Positions 43,828 to 51,851 of a stretch of DNA of 64,000 nucleotides are shown one piece after another; position 1 is the first letter of the stretch, and each line of letters opens with the position of its first letter. The translations under genes and the position numbers were made by a program. This DNA is from Candidatus Leptovillus affinis (lineage in GTDB: Bacteria; Chloroflexota; Anaerolineae; Promineifilales; Promineifilaceae). Under the pieces are notes generated by a model. It worked only from the letters and a program-made list of their open reading frames with translations. It searched no databases and had not been told where the DNA came from. The stretch covers positions 682,001 to 746,000 of the forward strand of contig JADIYP010000002.1 in assembly GCA_016705235.1 (NCBI GenBank), written 5' to 3'.

Positions 43828-44625
43828 ATGTTTATCTTTTTCTCCAAATTTTTGCCTGTTTTGATCTATCCCTTGGGAATCACGATTGTTTTGGTTATCG
43901 CGGCGCTGTTTTTGGGGCGATGGCCGCGTGGGCAGCGGGTGGTGTTGGGTACGGCCGTTATCCTCTTGTGGCTCAGCAGTACGCGCATAACCGCTTACAC
44001 CATCACCCGCTCGCTGGAGCAGCAGTTCCGCCCGCCGGCCGACTGGCCGACCGCTGAGGCGATTGTGGTGTTGGGCAGCGGCGCGCTGCCGCCAATCGCT
44101 CCGCGCACATTGGTAGAAGTGAACGAAGCTGGCGACCGTGAAATTTTGGGCGCGTGGCTCTATCACCAGGGCAAAGCGGCTAAGATCGTGGTTTCGGGCG
44201 GCACGGTTCCCTGGGTCAATCCTGAGGGCATTCCCAGCGGCGCGGAAACGATGGCTGCCTTTTTGGGTATGTTGGGCGTGCCGCCGGAAGCGCTGGTGCT
44301 GGAAGCCCGGTCGCGTAATACCTATGAGAACGCCTTGTTTACCCGCGAGATGTTGGCCGCGACTGGTGAACAGCGCATTTTGCTGGTGACGTCGGCGACC
44401 CACATGCCGCGTTCTGTGCGTTTGTTTGAGGCGCAGGGCTTTGTCGTCATTCCGGCGGCGGCCGATTTTCAGGTGACGGATGCAGATTGGGCGCTAATGT
44501 TTGCGCCCGACCTGGCCGTGCAGGCGCTCAATTGGACCCCGGAAGCGCAATATCTGGAGATGACGACGCGGGCGCTAAAGGAGTATGTGGGATTGGTGGT
44601 TTATGGGCTGCAAGGTTGGTTATGA
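43828..44625 (+). CDS. YdcF/SanA-like DUF218 membrane protein
   Basis: 265 residues. Two membrane helices (about 6-28 and 36-52) are followed by an extracytoplasmic DUF218 domain: AIVVLGSGA, KIVVSGGTVPW, LEARSRNTYENA and LVTSATHMPRSV. The family (ElyC, SanA, YdcF) is linked to envelope integrity and lipid-carrier metabolism. Start was set at the ATG at 43828 with AGGA 10 nt upstream; an earlier TTG in frame is possible. Overlaps the last 6 bp of the convergent WYL regulator. Confidence 0.85.
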   Translation: MFIFFSKFLPVLIYPLGITIVLVIAALFLGRWPRGQRVVLGTAVILLWLSSTRITAYTITRSLEQQFRPPADWPTAEAIVVLGSGALPPIAPRTLVEVNEAGDREILGAWLYHQGKAAKIVVSGGTVPWVNPEGIPSGAETMAAFLGMLGVPPEALVLEARSRNTYENALFTREMLAATGEQRILLVTSATHMPRSVRLFEAQGFVVIPAAADFQVTDADWALMFAPDLAVQALNWTPEAQYLEMTTRALKEYVGLVVYGLQGWL

Positions 44626-45588
44626 GGCTTTGTAAGCGGCGGCGACAGCCAGGGCGCTTTTGTGCAGGTGTTGGCGTAGTTCGAGGGGGGCGGTGACTTC
44701 GACGGCCGTTCCCAATCCCAACAACTGGCGGCAGGCATCTTCCATCGAGCCAAACGGCAGGTTGATGGTCACCCAGCCGTCTTCGTCGATGGGGGCGGCG
44801 GTTAGCAGCGCCACCATGCCTTCGCCAAACAGTTGCACGATGGGCGTGACGCCGGCCGGGGAAACGCGCAGCGTGACCGGGTATTGGGCCATCTGTTTTT
44901 CAAATTGAGCGCACCATGTTTTCCAGTAGTCGGGCAGGTGGAAGGTAGACGGCCGTTCAAATAGGCTGTCGCTCAGTTCTGCGTCCTGAATACGCGAAAC
45001 GCGAAACGTGTAAATGGTATGGTACATGCCGGCCACCACGTACCACACATTCGCCTTGGCGACCAGACCATACGGATCGACCAGCCGCTTCACCCACTGC
45101 CCATCGCCGCGCCGGTACGTCATGCGCAGGCGGTGATCGGTCCATACGGCTTCTTGCACCAGCGAAAGGTAGGGGGTGGGTTCGGCGGGCTGGAACCAAA
45201 CGGCCGTGTCCAGCAAAATGCGCTCGCGTACTTTGTCTACGTCAGGGCGAAAGGGGGCGGGGAGAACGGCCGTTAGCTTCAACATCGCCGCCTGAGACGC
45301 TTTGTCCGCGCCTAAATCCGCCAACAAACCGGGAACCGTAAACATAAACAGCGCCCGTACCTCCTTGTCGGTGAAGCCGGTCAGATTGGTGCGGTAGCTT
45401 TCCAACAAGGAGCAGCCGCCTTGCGGCCCGCGTTCGGCGTACACCGGCACGCCGGCGATGCTCAGGGCGTCTAAATCGCGGTAAATGGTGCGCGGCGAAA
45501 CCTCCAGGCGGTCGGCCAACTCCTGGGCAGTCATCTGGCCGTTGGTTTGCAGCAGCATCAGCAGCGAGATCAGGCGATCGGCGCGCAT
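44620..45588 (-). CDS. WYL-domain transcriptional regulator (YafY-like)
   Basis: 322 residues. N-terminal HTH (MRADRLISLLMLLQTNGQMT...LEVSPRTIYRDLDAL), then a WYL domain (about 140-215, with LVAKANVWYVVAGMYH and YTFRVSRIQ) and a WCX extension. WYL domains bind nucleic acid or nucleotide ligands. It starts 6 bp after the stop of the CBS-pyrophosphatase, so the two form an operon. Targets unknown. Confidence 0.88.
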   Translation of the reverse strand: MRADRLISLLMLLQTNGQMTAQELADRLEVSPRTIYRDLDALSIAGVPVYAERGPQGGCSLLESYRTNLTGFTDKEVRALFMFTVPGLLADLGADKASQAAMLKLTAVLPAPFRPDVDKVRERILLDTAVWFQPAEPTPYLSLVQEAVWTDHRLRMTYRRGDGQWVKRLVDPYGLVAKANVWYVVAGMYHTIYTFRVSRIQDAELSDSLFERPSTFHLPDYWKTWCAQFEKQMAQYPVTLRVSPAGVTPIVQLFGEGMVALLTAAPIDEDGWVTINLPFGSMEDACRQLLGLGTAVEVTAPLELRQHLHKSALAVAAAYKAS

Positions 45589-45594
45589 ACCGGC

Positions 45595-46950
45595 TTAGCC
45601 TTCCAACGCGCCAAACACAACCGGCAGCAGTTGTTTCTTGCGCGACACCACATCCACTGCTTCCAAAGTATGGTCGGCCAATCGCGGGTAGGGCAGCACT
45701 TCCAGTTCTGGCAGTTCGTCGGTGAGAATCAGGCGGCTGGTGCGCCTGACCACATCGGTGACCATGAGCATGGCAAATCGCAGGCCGCGAGCATCTTTCA
45801 AATCGCTCAACGCGGCGCGTAAAGCGTCTAAATGTTCGTCCAGTTGGGCAAAATTGGTAACTTCTGCCTGGGAAATGCCAAATTCTATGCCGTCGGTTTC
45901 ATATAATTTGAAGTCGGCGCTAACAATTTCTTCCGGCGAGCGAGAGGATAGGCCGGCGCCGGCTTCTAGAATTTGACGGCCGTATGTCTCAATCGTTTCC
46001 CCTTCCAACATCGAACCGCGCACAAATGCCCAACGCGCCAACCGCGCCGCCGCTTCATGGTCCCGGTCCGTCGTCGTGGGCGATGTGAGAATGAGGGTGT
46101 CAGACAACAACCCGGCCAATAACAACCCGGCCAGTGGCGGAGGCGCGCTCAACCCCGCTTCGTTGATTCGCTCCGAGACAAGGGTGCTGGTGCTGCCCAC
46201 CACATCCACCGTAAACCGAATGGGCAGGCGCGTGGTAGGGTTCCCCAGGCGATGATGATCCAGAATTTCCAACAAGTCCGCTTCGTCCAACGCGCCCAGG
46301 GCTTGGCCTGTTTCGTTGTGGTCTACCATGATCAGCTTCAGCCGGGGGGGCTTGAGGGCTTCGCGTTGGCGAAACACACCGGCATAATTGCCGTGGTCAT
46401 CGATCACCCAAAATTCGCTGCGCTCTTCGCGCAGAATGCGCGGCAGGGCGTCTTTGATGCGGCTTTTGATGGCAAAACGCGGCACTTCGGTGTCGCACGC
46501 TTCGCTGCACGGCCGATCCAAAAGTTCGGCCAGCCGAATTTCCTCGCGGCGCGGGTGCGGCCCCACGGCTTCACTCAGAAATTTGAACAGACTCAGCACC
46601 GTAACCAGCCCAAAGGGTTTGCCGTCGTCGGTGACGACGGGGGCGGTGCCGCCAGTGCGGTTGGCGATGGCCCAGGCTTCGCGCAGAGGGCGCTCTGGGG
46701 TGGTGGTGTTCAGGCGGTGACAAATGGATTCAAATCTGGGCGACGCATCTGGGAGCAGGGTGGGTGGGTCTAGCTGCAATCGTTTGAGTACCCACATGGT
46801 TTGGGGGTTCAGTTGGCCGGCGCGGGCGGCGACGATTTTTTCGCCTTCTTTGTCTTGCAGCAGCCAGGCATAACCCATTGCCGAGGCGATGGCGTCGGTG
46901 TCCGGATTGAGATGGCCGATGACGAATATCTGGTCGCTTGTGTGGGGCAT
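45595..46950 (-). CDS. ppaC: Mn-dependent inorganic pyrophosphatase with CBS domains
   Basis: 451 residues. Family II (DHH) pyrophosphatase: FVIGHLNPDTDAIASA, VDHNETGQA, LEILDHHRLGNP and VGSTSTLVSERI give the metal-binding residues, with the DHHA2 domain at the C-terminus. Between the first and second DHH motifs lies an insert (about 65-225) with a CBS pair (PLREAWAIANRTGGTAPVV; IKDALPRILREERSEFWVI). CBS inserts confer control by adenine nucleotides. The ATG at 46950 has GAGGAA 9 nt upstream; a 38-codon longer frame has no such site. Confidence 0.92.
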   Translation of the reverse strand: MPHTSDQIFVIGHLNPDTDAIASAMGYAWLLQDKEGEKIVAARAGQLNPQTMWVLKRLQLDPPTLLPDASPRFESICHRLNTTTPERPLREAWAIANRTGGTAPVVTDDGKPFGLVTVLSLFKFLSEAVGPHPRREEIRLAELLDRPCSEACDTEVPRFAIKSRIKDALPRILREERSEFWVIDDHGNYAGVFRQREALKPPRLKLIMVDHNETGQALGALDEADLLEILDHHRLGNPTTRLPIRFTVDVVGSTSTLVSERINEAGLSAPPPLAGLLLAGLLSDTLILTSPTTTDRDHEAAARLARWAFVRGSMLEGETIETYGRQILEAGAGLSSRSPEEIVSADFKLYETDGIEFGISQAEVTNFAQLDEHLDALRAALSDLKDARGLRFAMLMVTDVVRRTSRLILTDELPELEVLPYPRLADHTLEAVDVVSRKKQLLPVVFGALEG

Positions 46951-47151
46951 AGCGGGTTTCCTCTTTAATATTGATTGTAAACCGTTGGCCTTATTTTTAA
47001 CGCTTTCGGGTGGGTTTGTCCATGATTGTATGGGGGAACGGCCGTTCCCCCTCATCCCAATCAATTAAACCACAAATGTCGCCGCTTAACCTCTCGCGCG
47101 TCACCGCCAAACACTCATTTGACAACTGGCATGTCCCGATCTATACTCTTC

Positions 47152-47186
47152 CTCGTACCCCCCCCCACAGGGGGGTGGGGTCTAGC
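47152..47186. promoter_or_regulatory. Probable CsoR operator
   Basis: Near-palindrome TACCCCCCCCCACAGGGGGG followed by TGGGGTCTA, just upstream of csoR. CsoR-type repressors are known to bind G-tract pseudo-palindromes such as TACCC-N-GGGTA. The site is 15-40 bp before the csoR ATG, right for autoregulation. The long C run may also be affected by sequencing error. Confidence 0.7.
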
Positions 47187-47199
47187 GAGGTAAACCGTT

Positions 47200-47478
47200 A
47201 TGGACGACACGACAAAAAAAGCAGTGACGCAGCGTCTGGCCAGCGCGGCCGGGCATATCAAGGGCATCGAGCGCATGGTCAACGACGACGTGTACTGCAT
47301 CGACATCATCCAACAGATTCAGGCCGTGCAGGCCGCTCTAGCCAAAGTGAATACACTCATGCTAGATAACCACCTGCATACCTGCGTTACCTCGGCCATT
47401 CGCGGTGACGATCCCGCCGAGCGGGAGCGGATGCTGCAAGAAATCACCAACGTTTTTGAAGTGACAGGCAAGAAATAA
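47200..47478 (+). CDS. csoR: Copper-sensing transcriptional repressor CsoR
   Basis: 92 residues, all-helical CsoR/RcnR family. Metal ligands Cys33, His58 and Cys62 (VYCID, NHLHTC) give the Cys-His-Cys Cu(I) site of true CsoR rather than RcnR (nickel) or FrmR. It represses until Cu(I) binds. First gene of the csoR-copZ-copA set; GAGGTAAACCGTT precedes the ATG. The stop is followed within 2 bp by a 121-bp TIR element. Confidence 0.92.
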   Translation: MDDTTKKAVTQRLASAAGHIKGIERMVNDDVYCIDIIQQIQAVQAALAKVNTLMLDNHLHTCVTSAIRGDDPAERERMLQEITNVFEVTGKK

Positions 47479-47479
47479 T

Positions 47480-47600
47480 GGGTCTTTGGGATTTAATGGG
47501 GTTTGGTCTGATGCGTGATACGTGATGCGTGAGATGTCTCTGGTCACGCATCACGTATCACGCATCAGGGGCTGTTAACCCCCTGAATTCCTGAAGAACC
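47480..47600. mobile_element. 121-bp TIR element, TGATGCGTGA-core subfamily, copy 1
   Basis: Ends GGGTCTTTGGGATTTAATGG and the complement of AACCCCCTGAATTCCTGAAG. Core arms CTGATGCGTGATACGTGATG... (47509-47533) and complement (47544-47568) form a perfect 25-bp stem. It lies between csoR and copZ, so it may shape the polycistronic message. Confidence 0.9.
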
Positions 47601-47634
47601 GAAATAATTTCATACCCAGACAAGGAGAATTCCC

Positions 47635-47856
47635 ATGGAAAGCAAAACATTTACCGTCCCAAACATTAGCTGTGGCCACTGCACCCACACCATCGAATCA
47701 GAAGTGAGCGAACTGGCCGGCGTGAAAAGCGTCAAGGCCGAACAAGCCAGCAAGCAAGTAACCGTGCAGTGGGACGCCCCGGCGTCCTGGAGCCAGATTC
47801 AATCGCTGCTCCAAGAGATCAACTACCCGCCCGAAGGTTTAATTCAGATTAATTAG
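47635..47856 (+). CDS. copZ: Copper chaperone CopZ-like (HMA domain)
   Basis: 73 residues, single heavy-metal-associated ferredoxin-like domain. The metal site is ISCGHCTHT, i.e. CxxC with Gly-His between the Cys residues. It delivers Cu(I) to the P-type ATPase encoded next. AAGGAGAATTCCC precedes the ATG. Confidence 0.9.
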   Translation: MESKTFTVPNISCGHCTHTIESEVSELAGVKSVKAEQASKQVTVQWDAPASWSQIQSLLQEINYPPEGLIQIN

Positions 47857-47929
47857 CGGTAGAAATGGTTGGTTGGCCGGGCAGTATTTCGGCTGCTGCC
47901 GGCCAACCATTTTTACGCACCGAGGACCT

Positions 47930-50458
47930 ATGTCCGAACAGAAGCAACTTACTTTGCCCGTTGTGGGCATGACCTGCGCCAACTGTGTGGCGACGGTGGA
48001 ACGCAGCGCCAAGAAAGTGGAAGGCGTCGCCGGGGCGACGGTGAACTATGCCAGCGAAAAGGTGACGTTTACCTACGACCCGGCGCTGGTGAAGCCGCAA
48101 GATGTGGCCGCGCAGGTGATTGCGCGTATTGAGAAGGCAGGGTATGAAGTGCCCACGGCCGTTACCGAACTCCCTCTCCTGGGCATGACCTGCACCAACT
48201 GCGCCAACACCATCGAGCGCCGCCTGAACAAAGTAGATGGCGTGCTCTCCGCCGAAGTCAATTACGCTAATGAAAAAGCCGTGGTGCGTTATGCTCCCGG
48301 CGCAACCACACGCGGCGATCTGGTCGCCGCCGTGCGCCAGGCTGGTTATGATGTGGTCTCTTCAGGCGACGGGACTGGTTCCGATGACACCCTCGAAGAT
48401 GCCGAAGCCGCCGCCCGTGAAGCCGAAGTCAAACACCAAGAGCGCCGCCTCCTGGTCGGCCTCATCTTTTCTGTGCCCCTGTTTTTGCTCAGCATGAGCC
48501 GCGATTTTGGCCTGTTGGGCGATTGGTCGCATGCCATTTGGGTTAACTGGCTGTTTTTCGCCCTGGCGACGCCGGTGCAGTTTTACGTGGGCTGGGATTA
48601 TTACGTGGGGGCTTACAAAAGCCTGCGCAACCGCAGCGCCAACATGGATGTGCTGGTGGCGATGGGGTCATCGGTGGCCTATTTTTACAGCATCGCCGTG
48701 CTTATCGCCCTGACATTGGGCAGCATGGCCCTCGGCCACCACGTTTACTTTGAAACTTCCGCGATGATCATTACGCTCATCGTTTTAGGCAAGCTGATGG
48801 AAGCGCGCGCCAAAGGGCGCACCAGCGAGGCCATCAAAAAACTTATTGGCTTGCAGGCCAAGACGGCCCGCGTGGTGCGCAGCGGGGAGGAATTAGACAT
48901 CCCCATCGCCGAGGTGATGCAGGGCGACCTGGTGATTGTGCGGCCGGGCGAGAAGGTGCCGGTGGATGGCGTGGTGGTAAACGGCCGTTCCACCCTCGAT
49001 GAAAGCATGATCACCGGCGAAAGTTTGCCGGTGGAAAAAACTGTTGGCGACGCCGTGATCGGCGCGACCATCAACAAACAGGGGCTGCTCAAATTCGAGG
49101 CCACCAAAGTGGGCAAACAGACGGCCCTGGCCCAAATTATCAAGCTGGTGGAGCAGGCTCAGGGGTCCAAAGCGCCTATCCAACGCGTGGTGGATCAGGT
49201 GGCGGCTTATTTTGTGCCCTTTGTGATTGGCGCGGCTGTGTTGACGTTTGTCGTCTGGTATCTGGTGACGGGTGATTTTGTGGCGGCGTTGATTCGGTTA
49301 ACGGCCGTTCTCGTCATCGCCTGTCCCTGCGCTATGGGGCTGGCTACCCCCACCTCCATCATGGTGGGCGTGGGCAAGGGGGCCGAACATGGCATCCTCT
49401 TCAAAAACAGCGCCGCGCTGGAGCAGGTTCACAAGCTCAACGCCATCGTGCTGGACAAAACCGGCACGCTCACGCGCGGCCAGCCCTCGGTGACAGATGT
49501 GTTGATTTCGGATTTCGGATTTCGGATTTCGGAGGAACCATCTTCCGACCCGCAATCCGCAATCCGCAATCCGCAATCCGAAATCTTGCGCCTGGCGGCC
49601 AGCGCCGAGCGCGGCTCCGAGCATCCCTTGGGCGAGGCGATTGTGCGCGCGGCCAACGAACAGGGCTTATCCCTCAGCCAGCCGACAGATTTTGAGAGCA
49701 TTGCCGGGTTTGGTATCCGGGCGCAGGTAGACGGCCGTTCCATCCTCCTCGGCAATCTGCGCCTGATGGAGCAGCACTCTGTCCATCTCAACGGCCTGGC
49801 CGCCAAAGCCCAAACTCTGCAAGCCGAAGCCAAAACCGCCATGTGGCTGGCCGTAGACGGTCAGGCCAGCGCCCTCATCGGCGTAGCCGACACCATCAAA
49901 GATGGCTCCAAAGACGCGGTCCAGGCCATGCACAATTTAGGCCTGACGGTCGTCATGATGACCGGCGACAACGAGGCCACCGCCCAGGCCATCGCCGCCG
50001 AAGTCGGCATCGACCGTGTCTTTGCCGAAGTGCTGCCCGGCGACAAAGCCGCCTATGTCAAGCAATTACAGGACGAAGGGTATGTCGTTGGCATGGTTGG
50101 TGATGGCATCAACGACGCCCCGGCGCTGGCGCAGGCCAACGTCGGTCTGGCCATCGGCACGGGCACAGACGTGGCCATGGAAACGGCCGATGTGACCCTG
50201 ATGCGCGGCGATTTGCGCAGCGTGCCGCAGGCTATCAAGCTGTCTAAAGCCACCATGCGCAATATCAAAGAAAACCTCATCTGGGCGTTTGGCTACAATA
50301 CCGCCCTCATCCCCATCGCCGCCGGGATTCTGGCCCCGTTTGATTGGGCGCCGGATTTTTTGCGCCAGCTTCACCCCATCCTGGCGGCCGGCGCGATGGC
50401 TTTTTCCAGCATTAGCGTGGTCAGTAATTCCTTACGTTTGCGGCGCGTCCGGCTCTAA
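47930..50458 (+). CDS. copA: Copper-exporting P1B-type ATPase
   Basis: 842 residues. Two N-terminal HMA domains with MTCANC (14-19) and MTCTNC (86-91), membrane helices from about 180, CPC motif in ACPCAMGLATP (about 465), phosphorylation site DKTGT (about 509), GDGINDAP hinge and eight helices overall: a Cu(I)-transporting P1B-1 ATPase. The start at 47930 has GAGG 5 nt upstream. Just after DKTGTLTRGQPSVTDVLI the chain contains an insert of about 25 residues (FGFRISEEPSSDPQSAIRNP and following) encoded by a tandem-repeat segment at 49507-49584, absent from ordinary CopA proteins. Confidence 0.95.
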   Translation: MSEQKQLTLPVVGMTCANCVATVERSAKKVEGVAGATVNYASEKVTFTYDPALVKPQDVAAQVIARIEKAGYEVPTAVTELPLLGMTCTNCANTIERRLNKVDGVLSAEVNYANEKAVVRYAPGATTRGDLVAAVRQAGYDVVSSGDGTGSDDTLEDAEAAAREAEVKHQERRLLVGLIFSVPLFLLSMSRDFGLLGDWSHAIWVNWLFFALATPVQFYVGWDYYVGAYKSLRNRSANMDVLVAMGSSVAYFYSIAVLIALTLGSMALGHHVYFETSAMIITLIVLGKLMEARAKGRTSEAIKKLIGLQAKTARVVRSGEELDIPIAEVMQGDLVIVRPGEKVPVDGVVVNGRSTLDESMITGESLPVEKTVGDAVIGATINKQGLLKFEATKVGKQTALAQIIKLVEQAQGSKAPIQRVVDQVAAYFVPFVIGAAVLTFVVWYLVTGDFVAALIRLTAVLVIACPCAMGLATPTSIMVGVGKGAEHGILFKNSAALEQVHKLNAIVLDKTGTLTRGQPSVTDVLISDFGFRISEEPSSDPQSAIRNPQSEILRLAASAERGSEHPLGEAIVRAANEQGLSLSQPTDFESIAGFGIRAQVDGRSILLGNLRLMEQHSVHLNGLAAKAQTLQAEAKTAMWLAVDGQASALIGVADTIKDGSKDAVQAMHNLGLTVVMMTGDNEATAQAIAAEVGIDRVFAEVLPGDKAAYVKQLQDEGYVVGMVGDGINDAPALAQANVGLAIGTGTDVAMETADVTLMRGDLRSVPQAIKLSKATMRNIKENLIWAFGYNTALIPIAAGILAPFDWAPDFLRQLHPILAAGAMAFSSISVVSNSLRLRRVRL
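49507..49584 (+). repeat. In-frame repeat insertion inside copA
   Basis: TTTCGGA-type repeats (about 3-4 copies of ATTTCGG) at 49507-49531 and CAATCCG repeats (4 copies) at 49553-49580 form an inverted pair around GAGGAACCATCTTCCGACC. The length is compatible with the reading frame. It encodes a low-complexity stretch in the nucleotide-binding domain between DKTGT and the SEHPLGEAIV (HP) motif. Confidence 0.85.
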
Positions 50459-50467
50459 ATTATTAGA

Positions 50468-50588
50468 GGGTCTTTGGGATTTCATGGGGTTTGGTCTGAT
50501 GCGTGATACGTGATGCGTGAAACCTCTCTGGTCACGCATCACGCATCACGCATCAGGGGCTGTCGACCCCCTGAGTTCCTAAAGAACC
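50468..50588. mobile_element. 121-bp TIR element, TGATGCGTGA-core subfamily, copy 2
   Basis: Same length and core as 47480-47600, 3 kb away; differs mainly in the loop (AACCTCTCTG against GATGTCTCTG) and single bases. It starts 9 bp after the copA stop, so the two copies bracket copZ-copA. Confidence 0.9.
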
Positions 50589-50708
50589 TTATTAGATTGG
50601 ACCAATCTGTCTGTTTGAATTTTCCCTGGGGCAAATTATTTTTTCCAATGCGGAAATTTGTCGGCGCTTTTTGTCGTGTTGTAAATCAGGGTAGATGATT
50701 GATTTTCG

Positions 50709-50782
50709 CGGCGGCCCCGGGGGGGTGCCCCCGGGGAGGGGGGGGTGGGGGGGGACCCCCCCGGGGGGGGGCGGGGGGGGGC
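50709..50782. other. Extreme G/C homopolymer patch
   Basis: 74 bp of almost only G and C in runs of up to nine (for example CCCCCCGGGGGGGGGCGG). No ORF. Could form G-quadruplex or stacked hairpins, but runs this long in this context are also a common artefact of assembly or homopolymer miscalling. Length should be treated as unreliable. Confidence 0.8.
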
Positions 50783-50857
50783 CGAGGTTACTTCGTACGG
50801 CCGTTGTAACCTTGGTTTCTTACCGCGCTGTAGCCGGGGTATCCCTACCCCGCTCTG

Positions 50858-50923
50858 TCAGACGCGGTAGGATACCGCGGCTACTCAATAATCAGACGCG
50901 GTAGGATACCGCGGCTACTCAAT
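50858..50923 (+). repeat. Two tandem copies of a 32-bp unit
   Basis: TCAGACGCGGTAGGATACCG and following bases occur at 50858-50889 and 50892-50923 (period 34). Each unit has an internal hairpin GCGGTA-GGA-TACCGC. A third, inverted and partial relative is TAGCCGGGGTATCCCTACCC at 50831-50850. It lies directly upstream of the cytochrome gene, ending 17 bp before its ATG, so it may be in its leader. Confidence 0.85.
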
Positions 50924-50940
50924 TGAATTGGGAGAAGTGA

Positions 50941-51731
50941 ATGAAAAAGATCGTATGGTTAGCAGCAAGTTTGATGTTGATTTTAGCAGCCTGTGGATCG
51001 GTGGCCGAGGAAACGGCCGTGCCCGCCCCCACATCGACAACCACCCAGAGCCGAGGCATGATGGGCATGGGCGGCGGCATGATGGCCCGCCACAATGCGC
51101 CCGTCCCGGAAGAATACGCCGGATTGACCAACCCCATCGCCGCCGACGACGAATCGCTGGCGCGCGGCCAGGAAATTTTACCAAATACTGCGTGGTCTGC
51201 CACGGCGAAAGCGGCATGGGCGATGGCCCCGGCGCGGCCAACCTGGAACCGCAGCCTGCGCCGGTGGCCCACACCAGCCAGATGTTGGGCGACGATTACC
51301 TCTATTGGCGCATCAGCGAAGGCGGGGCGCACGATCCTTTCAACTCGGCCATGCCTGCCTGGCAGACCGCGTTTGAAGAAACGGCCCGCTGGGACGTTAT
51401 CAATTACGTGCGCGCTCTCGGCAGCGGCCAGGCGATGCCTGGCGGCATGGGCATGGGCAGCGCCAATTCCGAAGCGGCGCAGCGAGCCGACATGCTGGCC
51501 CAGGCTGTGACGCAAAACGTCATCACGCAAGACGAAGCCGATCTGTTTGATACGGTTCACGCTTTGATGGACGGCATGATCGCTGCTGGTCCGCCGGCGT
51601 CCGGCAGCATGGGGCAAAATCAACAAAACATGTTAGACGAGTTGTTAGCCGCCGGAACAATTACCCAGACGCAGGTGGACACTTTCAACGATGTCCACGA
51701 CCGGTTGCTGACGGCCGGGCTGATGCAGTGA
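50941..51731 (+). CDS. Lipoprotein c-type cytochrome (apparent frameshift)
   Basis: The intended protein is about 263 residues. Frame one starts MKKIVWLAASLMLILAACGS (lipobox LAAC) and reads to ARGQEI; the remainder, in another frame, starts FTKYCVVCHGESGMGDGP and runs to 51731, with a c-type heme site CVVCH, an axial-ligand Met candidate in NSAMPAW, and a helical C-terminal part. A single missing T at 51176-51179 explains the break. The Met-rich stretch SRGMMGMGGGMMARH is like those of copper-handling proteins. GGGAGAAGTGA precedes the ATG. Next to copA, it may be an outer-surface electron carrier or copper-exposed cytochrome (inference). Confidence 0.75.
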
Positions 51732-51799
51732 GCGTATGTTAAGACGTTTCTAACAGGCAGCCGGCCAAATCGTGGTATCCTAACCCCACAGCAAAACAT

Positions 51800-51832
51800 G
51801 GAGAGCGCAGACTGACTATCTGCGCTCTTCCT
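51800..51832 (+). terminator. Terminator after the cytochrome gene
   Basis: GAGCGCAGA and its complement TCTGCGCTC with a 7-nt loop, followed by TTCCTT. Located about 75 bp after the stop and 20 bp before the ABC exporter start. The U tract is short, so read-through is possible. Confidence 0.65.
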
Positions 51833-51851
51833 TATGGAATGGAGGAATGGT

